Notes: generated from the sequence alone by a model not told the origin. Shown: positions 1-12,512, counted from the first letter of the stretch. The stretch: DNA of 64,000 nt from Strongylocentrotus purpuratus (GCF_000002235.5 NW_022145523.1:124001-188000); one strand, 5' to 3'. Numbers and translations: made by a program.

Positions 1-221
1 TAGATCTATACACAGAAAGATGTATATGGGACTACCCTATCTCTCTCACACGACCATGAGAGAGATAAATTTACCAAATATATGAATTAGTAGGCGGTTT
101 CCCGGCAAATTTTTTATCATCATGTATTAGTCAAAACATATTCTTTCACATGATTGGTAATGAGAGCTTCCATTTCATTTTTTGAAATTGGGGCGTTACC
201 AATACTGGTCTTTACCTTTAA
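1..221 (-). mobile_element. Inverted-repeat element, family A, partial copy
   Basis: Read on the minus strand it begins TTAAAGGTAAAGACCAGT and closely follows the left part of the fuller copy at 29511-29892, sharing AAATGAAATGGAAGCTCT and GGGAAACCGCCTACTAATT. The other end lies before base 1. It is a non-coding element whose outer ends are TTAAAGG and its complement, like several other families in this window. Confidence 0.75.
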
Positions 222-514
222 CAAGGATTAGGGAAGGCTAAAAAAAAGATATTCTTGAGTGTCTTATAGTGAAATGTCAAAATAGACACCTCCATATGTC
301 AGGATCAGTGTCGACAAATGCACCATAAAAAAATTCTACATCGCTCTCATATGGACAGAATATTAATGCTGCCATAAAAAAAACCGACTTAAGAAGGATA
401 AGGGATATGAAATATACAGGAGGCAGAGGAAAATGAAGATCTGGAGGCTACAAATGAGCCCTGGAAAGCTCTAAAAAGCTTTTAACGAGCTCTGGAAGTA
501 AATGATCAAAATAT

Positions 515-736
515 GAGCACTAATGTCCTTTGGCAAGACTTTGATCTACGTTGCCACACTTAACCCAGGTGTTGTAAATGGGTACCTGGCAGGAACTAAT
601 TCCTTGAAATGCGAGAGCGCCGTAGTGGCCGTTCTTGCTAAAGCCAGGGTAATAATTGGGTAGCGCCAAGAGCGTCACAACGTGACGGACATGTGCGCTA
701 CATAAGAAGCCACCATTATTATTATTTGTTATAAGC
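515..736 (+). mobile_element. SINE body, head missing or diverged
   Basis: It shares the body of the fuller SINE at 22563: GCACTAATG, CCTTTGGCAAG, CCCAGGTG, AAATGGGTACCTG, AAGAGCGTCACAAC and an ATT-repeat tail. The tRNA-like head seen in the other copy is not recognisable upstream. No coding potential. Confidence 0.65.
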
Positions 737-839
737 ATCGCCACTCACTCTTAGAACCTAGCACAGAGTATATAGTAACCTCAAGTGACATTTAACTTTT
801 CTCAGAAGGCTTCTTGTTCCAGCCAGGTTCAACATACTG

Positions 840-1112
840 GTACTCTTTTATTAAACATTGGCAAATATGGCACTCTAATGCAGATTTCTAACTTGGATGA
901 TGGCCATTAGGGTAAAGTAGCTACTTGGAGACAATTTTAACATTAATGGTACATGCACTTTGAAAGTAAAGAAAAGTAGCATTGGGAGAGGGAGAGAGAG
1001 AGATAGATGGAGGGAGAGAGAGAGATAGATGAAGAGAGAGAGATAGAGATAAAGGAAAAAAGAGAAAGAAAGAGAGAGAGGGGGACAGAGAGAATCTCTA
1101 TTATTACTCTCC

Positions 1113-1161
<49 letters not shown>

Positions 1162-1312
1162 TCCTAATTCTACTTTTCTTTACTTTCAAAGTGCATGTAC
1201 CATTAATGTTAAACTTGCTTCCAAGTAGCTACTTTACCCTAATGGCCATCATCCATGTCAGTAATCTGCATTAAAGTGCCATATTTGCCAATTTTTAATT
1301 AGAGTATTTTCT
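840..1312. repeat. Long palindrome with GA/CT centre
   Basis: The left arm (about 840-1030) and right arm (about 1112-1312) are reverse complements over roughly 190 bases at about 90% by eye. Shared stretches include TTGGCAAATATGGCAC, GATGATGGCCATTAGGGTAA, TTAACATTAATGGTACATGC and CTTTGAAAGTAAAGAAAAGTA. The centre is GA-rich on the left and CT-rich on the right, so the whole block could fold as one hairpin. It lies in the intron about 420 bases downstream of the pre-CBS exon donor. Confidence 0.85.
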
Positions 1313-1735
1313 ATAATAGCGAGGAAAAACAGAGAGACATACAACCCAGGAATTACAGATAAGTAAAGCCTCGGTCACAAATGCCATTACGAACTGCTAC
1401 GAAAGCCGTACAAACGATTTTCAGACAATGGAAATTCAGGAAGACAATGGAAAAACCGGGAGATTTGTACGAAATTATCGTTCGTACGAACCTTTGTGAC
1501 CGTAGCATAAGGGGGAATGAGAAGGAATATATATCAAGGTACCTTAAAAATAGTAAACAAAAGAGAAGGACAGGGAAATCAGCACTGAATCCTTTTAATA
1601 AAGAAATTGTTCTTCATCTACGCTGCATGAACCAAGTCCCAGTTGCTCTTCAATCAAGATAACAATGCAATATATCCCTGGGAAAAAAAGCAATCATGGT
1701 GATATTCTCTTGAGAGTGAATTTGTCTGAACTTAC
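1313..1735 (-). other. PRKAG2: Intron downstream of the pre-CBS exon
   Basis: Start, in transcript order, of the intron after the pre-CBS exon, with donor GTAAGTTCAG at 1735-1726. Nothing else is recognised. The intron continues leftward to base 1 through the palindrome, the SINE body and the partial element. The next coding segment expected in the family (VKKAFFAL...) was not seen in the window. Confidence 0.7.
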
Positions 1736-1834
1736 CAATAACTCTGCATCAAAGACGACTAGTTTGGAGCTGGTCGGGATGATCTCATAACATTTGTGAT
1801 TCTTCATAAACCTCACAAAGGTCATATCTTCCTC
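1736..1834 (-). CDS. PRKAG2: AMPK gamma-2 pre-CBS exon
   Basis: This 33-codon exon reads EEDMTFVRFMKNHKCYEIIP followed by TSSKLVVFDAELL. It matches the segment just before CBS repeat 1 in AMPK gamma subunits (human gamma-2 has YMRFMRSHKCYDIVP then TSSKLVVFDTTLQ). The donor is TTG|GTAAGTTCAG at 1735. The acceptor lies in an ACAACAGAGGAG context, and phase 0 from both upstream donors favours a start at GAG, 1834. The first AG upstream (CAACAG) would give the wrong phase, so the exact acceptor could shift by 3 bases. In the family this segment leads into the Bateman domains that bind AMP, ADP and ATP. Both the long and the short isoforms are predicted to use it. Identity is firm; the left border of the coding frame depends on exons outside the window. 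Confidence 0.93.
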
Positions 1835-2455
1835 CTCTGTTGTTGCCATAGCGATGGAGAATAATGACATGAAACAATGCAAAGAATGGCAGAAATAAAA
1901 TTATACATGTCTATACTCTATTGTCTTTATAAAAAGTTACATAACAATGAACGTTATGACTGTAGGTACATATAATATTCTCTAATATCAAGACATTTTA
2001 AAACAAAACAATACAATAATGCTATTCAATCATTTTTATTTTTGTAATATTTATTTTAGCTTTAGAGTTCTGCTTCCATGAAAAAATTAGTTGAGTGTCT
2101 TTTCGTATTGAAAAGTCTTTGTAATTAACAATTGGTTCTAAGTTTTTGTCAAGCTTTGATTTCATTCAAAACATCATTTTGTGCAGCCTATCGCATTGAT
2201 GATGCAATGAATACTGCAAAATTTCAATGAACATTCTCAAACCTTTTAACAAAAATTAAATAAAATCTGTCTTGTACACTGTACTTTCTCTGAGCTCCTT
2301 CAGATTTCCTCCACAGTCTGAATAGAATGGGAATGAGTGGGCAGGTACCATGCAATTTACCAAATATCAAACACATAAATAATGACAACATTTGTAATGA
2401 ATATGTTGTCTGTTTGGAGCCAGAAGGACGTTAACTCACATACTTTAACACAAAG

Positions 2456-2995
2456 TTAAAGGAAACCAAAACCTTCATACCGAGTTACTTTTATTGTAAA
2501 GTTTAAGATATTTGAAAAATATCAGTGAAAATTTGAACAAAATTGGGAAAGGAATAAGGAAGTAAGAGCTTTTTAAAATTACTAGTCACTAGAGGGCGGT
2601 ATTTAATTTGATGACATCATCTGTGGACAACTCTCCATGCCTTTTGTACATCAAATTTCATGTTTTTCCTTCTTTCTTGTGATTGAGATAATGTACTCCC
2701 CTGAAAGCAAGATATAGAATGCAAAATGATATTCTACTTCACATGCTATGAAGTCGGATCAAGAACACAAATAAATACGAAGAAAAAGGTGAAATTTTAT
2801 GTACAAAAGGCATGGAGAGTTGTTCACAGATGATGTCATCAAATTGAATACTGCCCTCTAGTGACTAGTCATTTCAAAACGCTCTAACTTTCTTATTCCT
2901 TGCCCGATTTTTTTTCAAATTTTCACTGATTTTATTCAAATCTTTTAAACTTTACAATAAAAGTAACTTAGTATGAAGGTTTTGGTTTCCTTTAA
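2456..2995. mobile_element. TTAA-flanked foldback element, long arms
   Basis: It starts TTAAAGGAAACCAAAACC and ends GGTTTTGGTTTCCTTTAA. The terminal inverted repeats run about 200 bases, sharing TACTTTTATTGTAAAGTTTA, CACTAGAGGGC and GATGACATCATCTGTG type blocks in opposite orientation. No transposase frame is visible. TTAA at both ends fits a TTAA-targeting (piggyBac-like) non-autonomous family; this is inferred from ends only. Confidence 0.85.
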
Positions 2996-3051
2996 TGCCC
3001 TTCTGGCTCTCAACAGATGATGTCATCTGCCAAGAGCCAAAGGGCATTAAA
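2991..3051. repeat. 61-base near-perfect hairpin
   Basis: The left half begins TTTAATGCCCTTCTGGCTCT and the right half ends AGAGCCAAAGGGCATTAAA, with an inner palindrome CAGATGATGTCATCTG. One bulged base and a 3-base mismatch interrupt an otherwise continuous stem of about 28 pairs. Half of the motif recurs elsewhere in the window (near 2404, 3443, 21867, 57473, 57615). Confidence 0.8.
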
Positions 3052-3059
3052 TCATCTCT

Positions 3060-3436
3060 TTAAAGAGGCACGTTCCCGCCATTGTAGTTATCACTGCTCT
3101 AGTCATCGCCATCTTGGTTCCGAAGATCGACTTGTAATTTGCATACAGCTGTCAATCAAAGTACGCGCGGCCTGGCCTGCCTTCGTCCAGCCAGCTGATC
3201 GCTGCCGATCCTGACGTCACGTAAGTGGGCGGAAACAGCAGCCGAATCTTAGAACCGAACTGCGATTGGTATTACTTCGGCACATGTATGTGACAATCGG
3301 CATTGTGCGGGCATTCGGAACATGCCATCTGCGCGTAAGAGCCGTATTCTGTTGGTGTCAATAGGCAGCTAGCATCGTCCGCCAGCGGGTACGTATTTTG
3401 AACGCCCTCTGGAATACGGGGAACATGCCACTTTAA
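3060..3436. mobile_element. TTAA-flanked element carrying a CRE and CCAAT box
   Basis: The ends are TTAAAGAGGCACGTTCCC and GGGAACATGCCACTTTAA, inverted with two or three differences. The interior is richer in CpG than the surroundings and holds a perfect cAMP-response palindrome TGACGTCA at 3212-3219, a GGGCGG box a few bases later and an inverted CCAAT (CGATTGGTAT). No transposase frame is seen. Confidence 0.7.
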
Positions 3437-3529
3437 GCTATGAGTTAACGCCCTTCAGGCTCTCATCTTCTAGATATCAGAAGCAGAAGTTGCACCGCAT
3501 ATCATATGATTTCAAATTTATAGAGAAAG

Positions 3530-3990
3530 AATTTGATAGGTTTGTTTAATAGGAGCATGGTGAATATAATGAAAGGATTTGGAAGACATGGAGACAGCAA
3601 AACACAAACAAACAAAAAACAAACAACCAAATACAAAACAAAACAAATGAAAGATATAAAATGTGAATTAGTAAGATGGTTATAAAATAGGTTTGTGTAA
3701 TTGAGCAAGTGCATTTTACGAATGAAAATAGGAAAAAATAGAGACAGCAAAAAAAAAGCAAAGAAACAAACAGCACAACAAAACACAATGCTTTTTTACA
3801 GGTTTGTGTAATTGAGCAAGGGAATTTAATGAATGAATGTAGAAGAAATGGAGATAACAAAATGCAAAGCACAAAACAAGCAAACAAAACAAATAAACAA
3901 AGATAAAACATATGTTTTTTCAAACAGTTTGTGTAATTGAGCTCATGAGTTAAAAGAATGGATGTATAAGATATGAAGTACACAAAACAA
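3530..3990. repeat. Tandem repeat, about 135-bp unit
   Basis: Three to four diverged units, marked by GGTTTGTGTAATTGAGCAAG and AC-rich AAACAAACAAAAC stretches. The open frames across it are leucine/phenylalanine-rich by-products of the repeat. Confidence 0.75.
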
Positions 3991-4689
3991 ATAAACAAAT
4001 CACTTGAAGAGTTTGAATGAGTGAAGGGTAGACAAGGTCACAGTGAAGGTCATGGGGGTTATAGAGTTAATTTCTCTTTCAAAAATGAATTACTACATTA
4101 TAGATAAATATTTCCAATCTATTATAGAAAATTCATGCAAATAACAAATGAAGATGTTTTGATTTTGGGAAGTCAACAACCCAAAATGGTCATATTCAGA
4201 ATTAAACAAAATATTTTGGTGTACATTTTAGTTTTCACAGGTTCATTCTCATACACCTTTTTCTATTTTTTTAATTCAACAAATGTTTTATTCTTCTTTT
4301 GAGAAAAAGAATAGTGTGTAAAGTAGCAGTAGTTAGCAAACTTTGTAGGTTGTCATAATAAAAATTTAATCAATGATTGAACTGTCTGTGCCAATTTTTG
4401 TAATAAGTTATGATTAAAATGAGTTGTCCTAATTCCAATCATTCTGTATCCGTCATTTAATCAAGGGTTTTTAGTCTTTGAATAATATGTCTTCACTATG
4501 ATTAATTAAAAGCTCCTGCGAAAAAATTCTTTCAAATGACTTTCCCTAGCTCTACTGAGCTCTAAATGTATGCATCTTTAAATGTCAATAGTCGAAACCA
4601 CTTCAAAGATACAAAATGGAGTAGGGTCCTTATAAGGGAGTCATCAAACATAACAAGCTTAATATCCAAAATAAGTCCAACTATTTGAA

Positions 4690-5620
4690 GGAAACATATA
4701 TGAGAAGGGTCAAGGGTAGGCTTGTACACATACAACAATGATTTTTATAAATGGAGAAAGGTTCTAATATAGAGGGTCATAAAGTATAACTACAATATCT
4801 AAAAATAAGGCCAACTACTTGGTGGAGAAAGGTTCTAATAAAAAATCATAAAATGTTACTTTAATATCTAAAATAAAGGCCAACTACTTGATGTAGAATT
4901 AGAATTGGGAAGGGACATGGGTAGACTTATATGCATATAATAATGAATTCTGAAGATGGAGAAAGGTTCTAATAAAGGATGCCATGGAATAAAACTCTGC
5001 ACATTGCCTATTTAATCTCAACTTCTGGTATTAAATGTATCCATGGATCTCACGTTTCATCGCCCCTAGGTTTGCCCGTAAATAGGGAAAGCCACTTAAG
5101 AGAAATGAGAAGGGACTGGGGTATTAGCCTACATGCAAACCATAATGAATTCTGAAGATGGAGAAGAAAGGTTTTAATAAAAGAAAAGGTAATAAAAATA
5201 TACAACTTAAATATCTTTAAAAGGGCAGACTATTTGAGGGAAGAGACGGGGGGGGGGGGTAGACCTGTATGCAAACAATAATGAATTCTGAAGATAGAGA
5301 AAGGTTGTGATAAAAAAAAGTTCACAAAATTTAACTTTAATATCTTAAATAAGGCCAACCATTTGAGGGGAATATAGATGAGAAGAGATGGGGAAGAGTG
5401 GTAGACCTATATGCATACAATAATGAATTACAAAGATGCAGGAAGGTTCCAATAAAGGTCATAAAATATAACTTTGATATCTAAAATAAGGCCCACTCCT
5501 GGAGGGAAACACATTTTACTATAGATGAGAAGGGATGGGGGGGGGGGGGGGTTGAATATCGGCTTAAATGCATATAATATTTTTTTCTGAAGATGAGGCA
5601 GAGGGAATAACATGCACTGA
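4690..5620. repeat. Tandem repeat, about 130-170-bp unit
   Basis: At least six diverged units share AATGAATTCTGAAGATGGAG, AAAGGTTCTAATAAAG, ATAACTTTAATATCTAAAAT and AAGGCCAACTACTTGA. Poly-G runs at 5250-5260 and 5537-5551 fall at the same place within units. Confidence 0.75.
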
Positions 5621-6730
5621 CAAATTATGTTTTCTGTCATTCACTTGACAATTTTTTTTCTCAGTGTTTTCACTTTGTTTTTTGTGTGTTTCTTTTCGTA
5701 TATCGTAATGGCCAATTTGAAGGTATTATTGCACTGTTGGTAATACCTGAACGAATATCAATCTAACAGGTAATACGAGAACCAAGATTATATTGGTGGT
5801 GACAAAGATACGAAAAATGGAGAAAGGAGACAAAAGTGAAAAACAAATGAATAAACAGGAGAGTGAGAGAAAGAAAATATGAAAGCAGCATAAAATGATA
5901 GAGAAAAGAAAAGCTTCAAAATTGAATGCCAAAACAGATTAACATGTCAGTCACAAGTAGTTTTCATTCCTCATTTATTTAAAGAAATATTTCAAAAAGA
6001 TAAAAGGAATACACTGAATGGACTTTATAATAACAAAATACAAGCAAAAAAAGTACAAAAGCTAATCAACAAATTGAAATGTCAGTTGCAAGTAGTTCTT
6101 TTTTTTCCCAATTTTGTAATCTTATATACATGTTATATATCTTTTTTTTTGGAGGGGAATTTAAAAAGGCAAAGAGATTAGGTGAAATTCATAGTAACAA
6201 CAACTGGAACAAAAATGCATGAGTTCTTCTCTGTACAGCTTAGATTTTTCATTTGTTTTTATTTTATAATGCCAATGAGTAGTTACATAAAAAATAATGA
6301 AGAAAGCACCATATACAGGAATGAAGAGATAAGGAAATTAATTATAAGATCACATTCAATTTGCATATATATTGGTTTCCTCTATTTTGATAAAGTGAGG
6401 TTTGCGGTCCTGGTCAGAAAATGATGTGCATGGGTGCTTTTATTTGAAACCTATCAGTTTTGACTTTTCATCTCGAGGGAAGGTTGGAATGCATTAACCC
6501 AGTATAGCTGAAAATTGAGAAGACCCTGTCGCCATCTCAAACCAAATTGCCTAGCAGGGAAGCCTGTAAAGCCAACGTGCTGGGTAATCTTGAATATTTT
6601 GAACTTCATTCCATGCTACGATGATGAAGGAAAAGGACAAGAAGAGGAACATATGTCAGGAATCAAGAGAGAAAAGAAGAAAAAACAAAAATGAACTGCA
6701 GAAATGGGGAAATGAGAGAAGATAGTGAGA

Positions 6731-6734
6731 TAGT

Positions 6735-6765
<31 letters not shown>

Positions 6766-6776
6766 CGGGAGAGAGA

Positions 6777-6833
<57 letters not shown>

Positions 6834-6895
6834 CAGAGAGAGAGAAATAGAGAGACAGAGAGAGAGAGAGAGAGAAGGGGGGGGGGGGAAGGGGA
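6731..6895. repeat. (GA)n microsatellite with poly-G end
   Basis: A near-pure GA repeat with AGACAGAGAG variants, ending in a G run near 6880. The serine/leucine-rich open frames on the opposite strand are translations of this tract. Confidence 0.95.
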
Positions 6896-7752
6896 GAATA
6901 GGTGGCTAGAGAGGGAGAAATGGAGGTTGATAATGATGGCCTCAAGGAGCAAGAGAGTGTCGAAGATGAAGAGAGAGACTGAAATTCAATGCATTATGAT
7001 ATAAAATAAAAACCTTAACAGAGCACCACACCAAAAATAAGGATAATTTTTAATAATAATATCAAGGATTAAATCTTTCAAAAAATATAAAAATATCATG
7101 ATTCTCTGAAAGAAAAATCATACATCTCTATCCATCAAGCACTAAGAAAATAAAGAGTATGGTCTGGGGCGGGGGGTGGGGGGGGGGGGAGATTACCAAC
7201 TACCTATGTTAGTTAACCAACACCCAATCTCTACGTCATCTTGTGAATATGTGCATATATGCTAATATTTTTTTTCTCACAGCAATCATTGTTTTTTTAA
7301 CAGTTTTGTGTTTCATACCTTCCTTGTAATAATCCCTTGTCCCTATAGGATCACTGGCCTTACGGGGAAGCTACAAAAGATAGTCACAAATGGTTGGAAA
7401 GAGAACAAGACAAAAAACACATGAAAAAAAGATGAAAACCATGTCTGCATGAAAACAAAAGAGTTTGCGCAAATAAAATTACAAGTCATTGATGAAATGC
7501 TGCTAAATCAAAACATGAAAAGAACTAAACAAAGCTGAAAAAGAATAATCGATGTAGGATGATTCTGTGCAATGTGTCCTAAACTACATCTATTTTTTTT
7601 TCATTCAAATATTTCATCCACGATTAAAGAATATCTGGATATGACCAGTGAATAATAGTGCTTGTATCACTATTATTATTCTTTGTCATGTTGAGAACAA
7701 GATCTTTCTTTCGAAGTGTGAAATATATGGATAGACATCATAATGCCAAACA

Positions 7753-8043
7753 GGGGGGTGTTTCACAAATACTAAGATCGACTTAAATTGGACTTGAACT
7801 ATGACAGGCCATTAATGCCACTAGTTGCTCTCACCATTGGTCTCTCAAAAGATATCCCAAATCTACAGAATTCACATTTTTGGATACCTTATTATTGAAG
7901 GAAAAACATTATCTAACAATCATAATTCGTAAGGTTTTTCCCCTTTAATTTTACATCTGGTTCAAGACTTTTTAAGGGCATGAATCGCCTGCCCTAGTTC
8001 AAGTCCAACTTAAGTTGATCTTAGTCTTTGTGAAACACCCCCC
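7753..8043. mobile_element. Inverted-repeat element, family B (GTGTTTCACAAA ends)
   Basis: It starts GGGGGGTGTTTCACAAATAC and ends GTCTTTGTGAAACACCCCCC. Inner inverted blocks are CTAAGATCGACTTAAATTGG and its near complement. It is related to 53455-53892 and 55403-55872, which share CATTATTGAAGGAAAA and GACTTTTTAAGGGCATGAAT. No coding frame. Confidence 0.85.
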
Positions 8044-10779
8044 AGGACACATTGCATGGAATCGCCCTGAATTATAAAGTTAAGAACGAGCATCGTACAT
8101 TCTGTGCTTGCAATACCAGTATTTGGACCCTCTTAGAGACAACATAAAGTGACTGGAGTGCTCAAAATACAGAGGTACCAAAAAAGGTATGAGACTGACA
8201 TCAGAAGATTTGGAGTGATACGAGTGATGCTACAGCTAAACTGGTAATAATACTTGTGTGGTAACCTAGCAACGAGGACTTACTGGCAGTTGAATGCGTA
8301 GTGGTATTGACAAGGAATTTCAATTGAAAGTGGCACAGTAATTCTGAAGTTTTTACCATGCATGAAAAAGATTTCTGTGAAGTTAAATTCACAGGGAAGC
8401 TTTGCACAAGGGCAAGACAATTACATAAAATGTTTCACTATATTTCTTTGCCCATTTCTTGGCTTTGTTTATACATTTTCTATCAAAAGTGTTTTCTACA
8501 GATAAAGCTAGTTGAAATTTGTTTTTTGTACACTACACAATTTTGTTTGTGCATTAAGTATAATTACTTTGATTCTGTGAGACTTTATTTTCAATTATTA
8601 CCCCCTCCCCCTTATATTTCATGCTTAATTTTGTTGATATAGAGCTTTTGTCTTTCACAAAATTGGTGGTTTTAAAGAGCAAAAATGAGTGAATACCACA
8701 TAAACATTTATTTCAAAGAATAATTTTTTTTTAAATTTCATACACACACATATCTTTTATATTGTGGAACAATGTGCAGGATACATTTTGTGCAACTGGG
8801 ACCCCAAAATGACATTGTGGTACCATTTGCAAGCACATGTACTTTTACACGAAGAACAAAGCTAGCTTTAATGACATGACATACAGCAGCCTGGAATTTG
8901 GAATGCAATGGGAACTGAAACAAAAAATGAATATTTTTCAGGACGCATCACAAAAGTTGAACTTTCTGTCTCTGGAAATCAAATGAAGACAATCTAAAGC
9001 AAGAATTAGGAACTGGTTAGAATATGAGAATTGAAGTAACATGAAAATGGTTGAAAACAAATAAAGCTGGAGTTGAAAGAAAGAAAGAGTGAGTGTTGCC
9101 GCATGCTGTCCGACTGTCTTGCACTGAAACTAACCTTTCTTTTTAACGTAGGACTCTGAGTAGGATCGCTGTAACAAATAGGGATTTAAGTTTGGTTAGA
9201 AAAATTAAACATTCTGTTAACAAAAATATCATCAAAGAACAAATGATAATGATAATAATACAACATTATTGACGTTATGATATTGATATCATATACTGTA
9301 ACATTATCATCATATCATACCATACATGTAGGTAAACAATTATTACAAGATAAGTAATAATATTCATTGATAACATAACCAATTCAATTTTTCATAGTTT
9401 TGCATTCATAAATAAACATTGATGACACAGTAAGAATAGAAACAGCAAACTTTTATCAAACATACAATTGCACGATAAGATGAGTGCAAATATGACCTTT
9501 CACCTTTTACATTTATAATCAGATCAATACTGTAAGGTGATATGTCTGAAATGGCAGACATGGGTTTTCAGAAGTGCTATACTCTCCTCAATTCTAGCCT
9601 TTGGCTTTGTGATGACTCTAATTTTAAAGCAGACTGTAGATATTCCCCCAATTAATGTCTGAATTCGATTGTAGTTGATAAATAGTTGATAAATACTCAC
9701 AACTCTAAGTGGCTCCAATCTTTTCTTCTAAAGTGAGGTAATAAACAAATCAAAGTTACAAAACTGTGACACCCGGCCGCAAAATAATTCACCTTTTGTT
9801 TCTAACTTTTTATCTCTAAAAGCTTGGATTGTCGATATTCAAAAGATGGAGAGAGAAGGCTTAGCATGACACATGCTCCTTACTTCCAAGGAAAAGCAAC
9901 ATTTTTAAGGCCGCCTCAACTTCGGTTGGGATTAGATTAACTGGGCTTAAATCTACTTAAATATTTTTAAACATGCAATATATTTAACAGATCCATGCAT
10001 ATTATTCTTCAGCGTCTAAATCTTGGACTAAAACTACAGAAAATGCAGCACAAAGCTTGAAAAAATATATACTTTTAAATACATAACTCCTAGCTGCCAA
10101 CATAATTTTGAGTGGATTTAAGAAATAAGTCAATGGTCAAATGATAAATTATTCAAATCTGGATTGGTGTATAAATTCTATTTCCTGTACATGTACTTAT
10201 CTCAAATATGATAAATGCTGATCACATACTATCTCTACAGGGAAAATGGTGACATTCACTCGGACAATTCAAATCAATCCGAGACTCAGGGCTCAGCAGA
10301 GAAAATAGGACAGACAGCTGCATTTCATATCCAATGAATTCACCCCCATATGTTCAAACGATCAAAATGTCAAAACTATTGATGACATCCTCAATAAAAA
10401 GTGTTTTTTTCTTGGAGTTCATTATACGCGACCATCTCCATCACTCACGTCATATCATGGTCTACTTTGTATCCATCACAACTACCCTTAAAGTATACCA
10501 ATCAATTTAAAATACAATGTGTATAGTTAGAAATGTATGAAATCAATCTCAAAAAAGCTTACTCAGTATTCCAAAGAAAAAGAGGATCAGTTGGGGGGAG
10601 GAAGGCATACAAGATATCTCTTATTATATTGAGATACACAAAATGAACAGCAAACTATGCAATATTGGCATTGTACTTATACAAGAAGAAAGTTTAATTA
10701 AACCTCTAGTATAAACCAAGAGCTCTCCACCTTCTACAATCTCCTCATCAAGCTATCCAATATTCTTTCCCTACTTCAT

Positions 10780-11327
10780 TCTCCTCCCTCCATTGTTCCC
10801 ACCTCTCTGTTTTTTGATACCTCCATCTAACTTTTTCTTCCTTCATTTTGCTCTCTTCTCCATTTTGAACTGTCCGTCCATCCTCTTTCCTCCCCTTCTT
10901 TTTCTCTCTCCTTCTCCCTCCTCTTTTTTCCCATCTCTCTCCGTCTTCCCCCTCTTTCTCTCCCTTTCTCTCCCTTTCTCTCCCTTTCTCTCCATCTCTA
11001 CCTTCCACCCTCATTTCTCATTTTTCTCTGTGTAGGTGCCTAATCTTCAATCTATATCTTCAATATTTGTTATCCTCTGGGTGCCATTAAAATGCATCAT
11101 GCCCTTGGGCCAATCAGTTCTTGAAGAGCAAGAGTCCTCCACCCCCCCTCTCTCTCTCTCTCTCTCTGTCTCCTTTCCTCTCCCTCCCTCCCTCCCCTTC
11201 TCCTTCTTTCCCTTTCTCCCTCATTTCTCTTTCCCTCTCCATCTCAGTTTTCTCTGTGGGCCTCATCTCCAATCTATATCTTCAATATTTGTTGTCCTCT
11301 GGACACCAATAAAATGCATCTTGCCCT

Positions 11328-11393
<66 letters not shown>

Positions 11394-11640
11394 CTCGTCT
11401 CTCTCTATCTCTCTCTGTCTCCGTCTCTGTCTCTAATTCTCTCCTTTCCTCTCTCTCTCTCTCTCTCCTTTTCTCTCCTTTCTTCTCTCATTTCTCTTTC
11501 CCTCTCCATCTCAATTTTCTTCATAGGCCTCGATCATCTCCAATCCATATATTCAATATTTGTTATCCTCTGGGTACCATTAAAATGCATCTTGCCCTGA
11601 GCAGGGGTCCATCAGGTGTTCAAGAGCAAGAGCTTGATCG
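10780..11640. repeat. CT-rich block with three copies of a 90-bp unit
   Basis: Units near 11041-11130, 11262-11335 and 11536-11600 share CAATATTTGTTATCCTCTGG, AATGCATC and TTGCCCT, and are separated by long CT tracts. The 215-codon open frame through it is mostly Ser-Leu repeats and is not considered a gene. Confidence 0.85.
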
Positions 11641-11972
11641 GAGCAATCATCAGAGAAGCCAAAATAATGATAATCACGTCTAGGACTTCACGTCCCATGC
11701 AATTACATAGCACTAATGACATTCAACCATTGGCCACACTCCTTACCATATGGTTACAGTTTTTCATTAATTCTCAACCTTTTCCTTAAAACGCCATCAG
11801 GTTGCCTAGCTTTTGCAATGCTGTTTATTAAATTGACAGCTCAAAAAATGTGAAGGGTTCGTGTAAGCTGATATTGTTGCACATCACCATTTTAACTCAA
11901 ATAGCAGAGAAAATTGAGATGTTTCATAAGGGTTAATCAAAGTTATATGTATATTATATTTTACAACAGGCC

Positions 11973-12512
11973 TTAAAGGTACTATGTCCCTTTTGCAGCC
12001 AACCTCAAATTCTGTAGAACTTTGCAGGAATTATGAATATGTCATGTATGTCCTATCTGTGAAATTTAAACGTTAGCAGTGTCCTCATATTCAAATTATG
12101 CAAGGAAACCTGTTTACTTGCTAGACTTCACTGTCAGACACTATTGAGTGACTGACTGGCTTTTTTTCTTCTTTGGTAATAACATACATGAAAAGAGTTG
12201 TAAAGGGTACATGAGCATTTGTCTACATCAATAACCCACTTCTTGTGATGGCCAAGATTAAACTGATTGAATCTTTGCGCAGCATAAAACGGATGACCAT
12301 TCGGTACAATTGTCTGAAAATCAAGACTATTACTTTTGGGCTCTATAGCCCTAAAGTCGATTTGACAACTAATAGTCATTATTTTCTCACTTGAAGACAT
12401 TTTCAAGCCCCACTTTTTTTAGGGAAGTTCTAAATTAGTATAATCTTTCAAATGCAGTTGGAATTTAACTTTTTCATTTTTTTGGCCTGCAAATGGGACA
12501 TAGTACCTTTAA
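11973..12512. mobile_element. TTAA-flanked element, family C, copy 1
   Basis: The ends are TTAAAGGTACTATGTCCC and GGGACATAGTACCTTTAA; terminal inverted repeats are about 27 bases. It is nearly identical over about 540 bases to the copy at 37235-37773. A 90-codon minus-strand frame inside is discussed under findings. The ends and TTAA borders suggest a piggyBac-like non-autonomous element. Confidence 0.9.

Noticed and set aside
1835-1882. ATG upstream of EEDMTFVRF as a third start (MATTEEED...)
   Set aside because: It lies in the likely pyrimidine-rich acceptor region. An unspliced start here is possible but has no independent support.
6616-6952. Ser/Leu-rich open frames of about 100 codons
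   Set aside because: They are translations of a GA microsatellite; composition is a two-letter repeat with no domain or splice support.
11036-11683. 215-codon plus-strand frame
   Set aside because: Mostly SLSLSL from CT tracts plus three copies of a non-coding 90-base unit.
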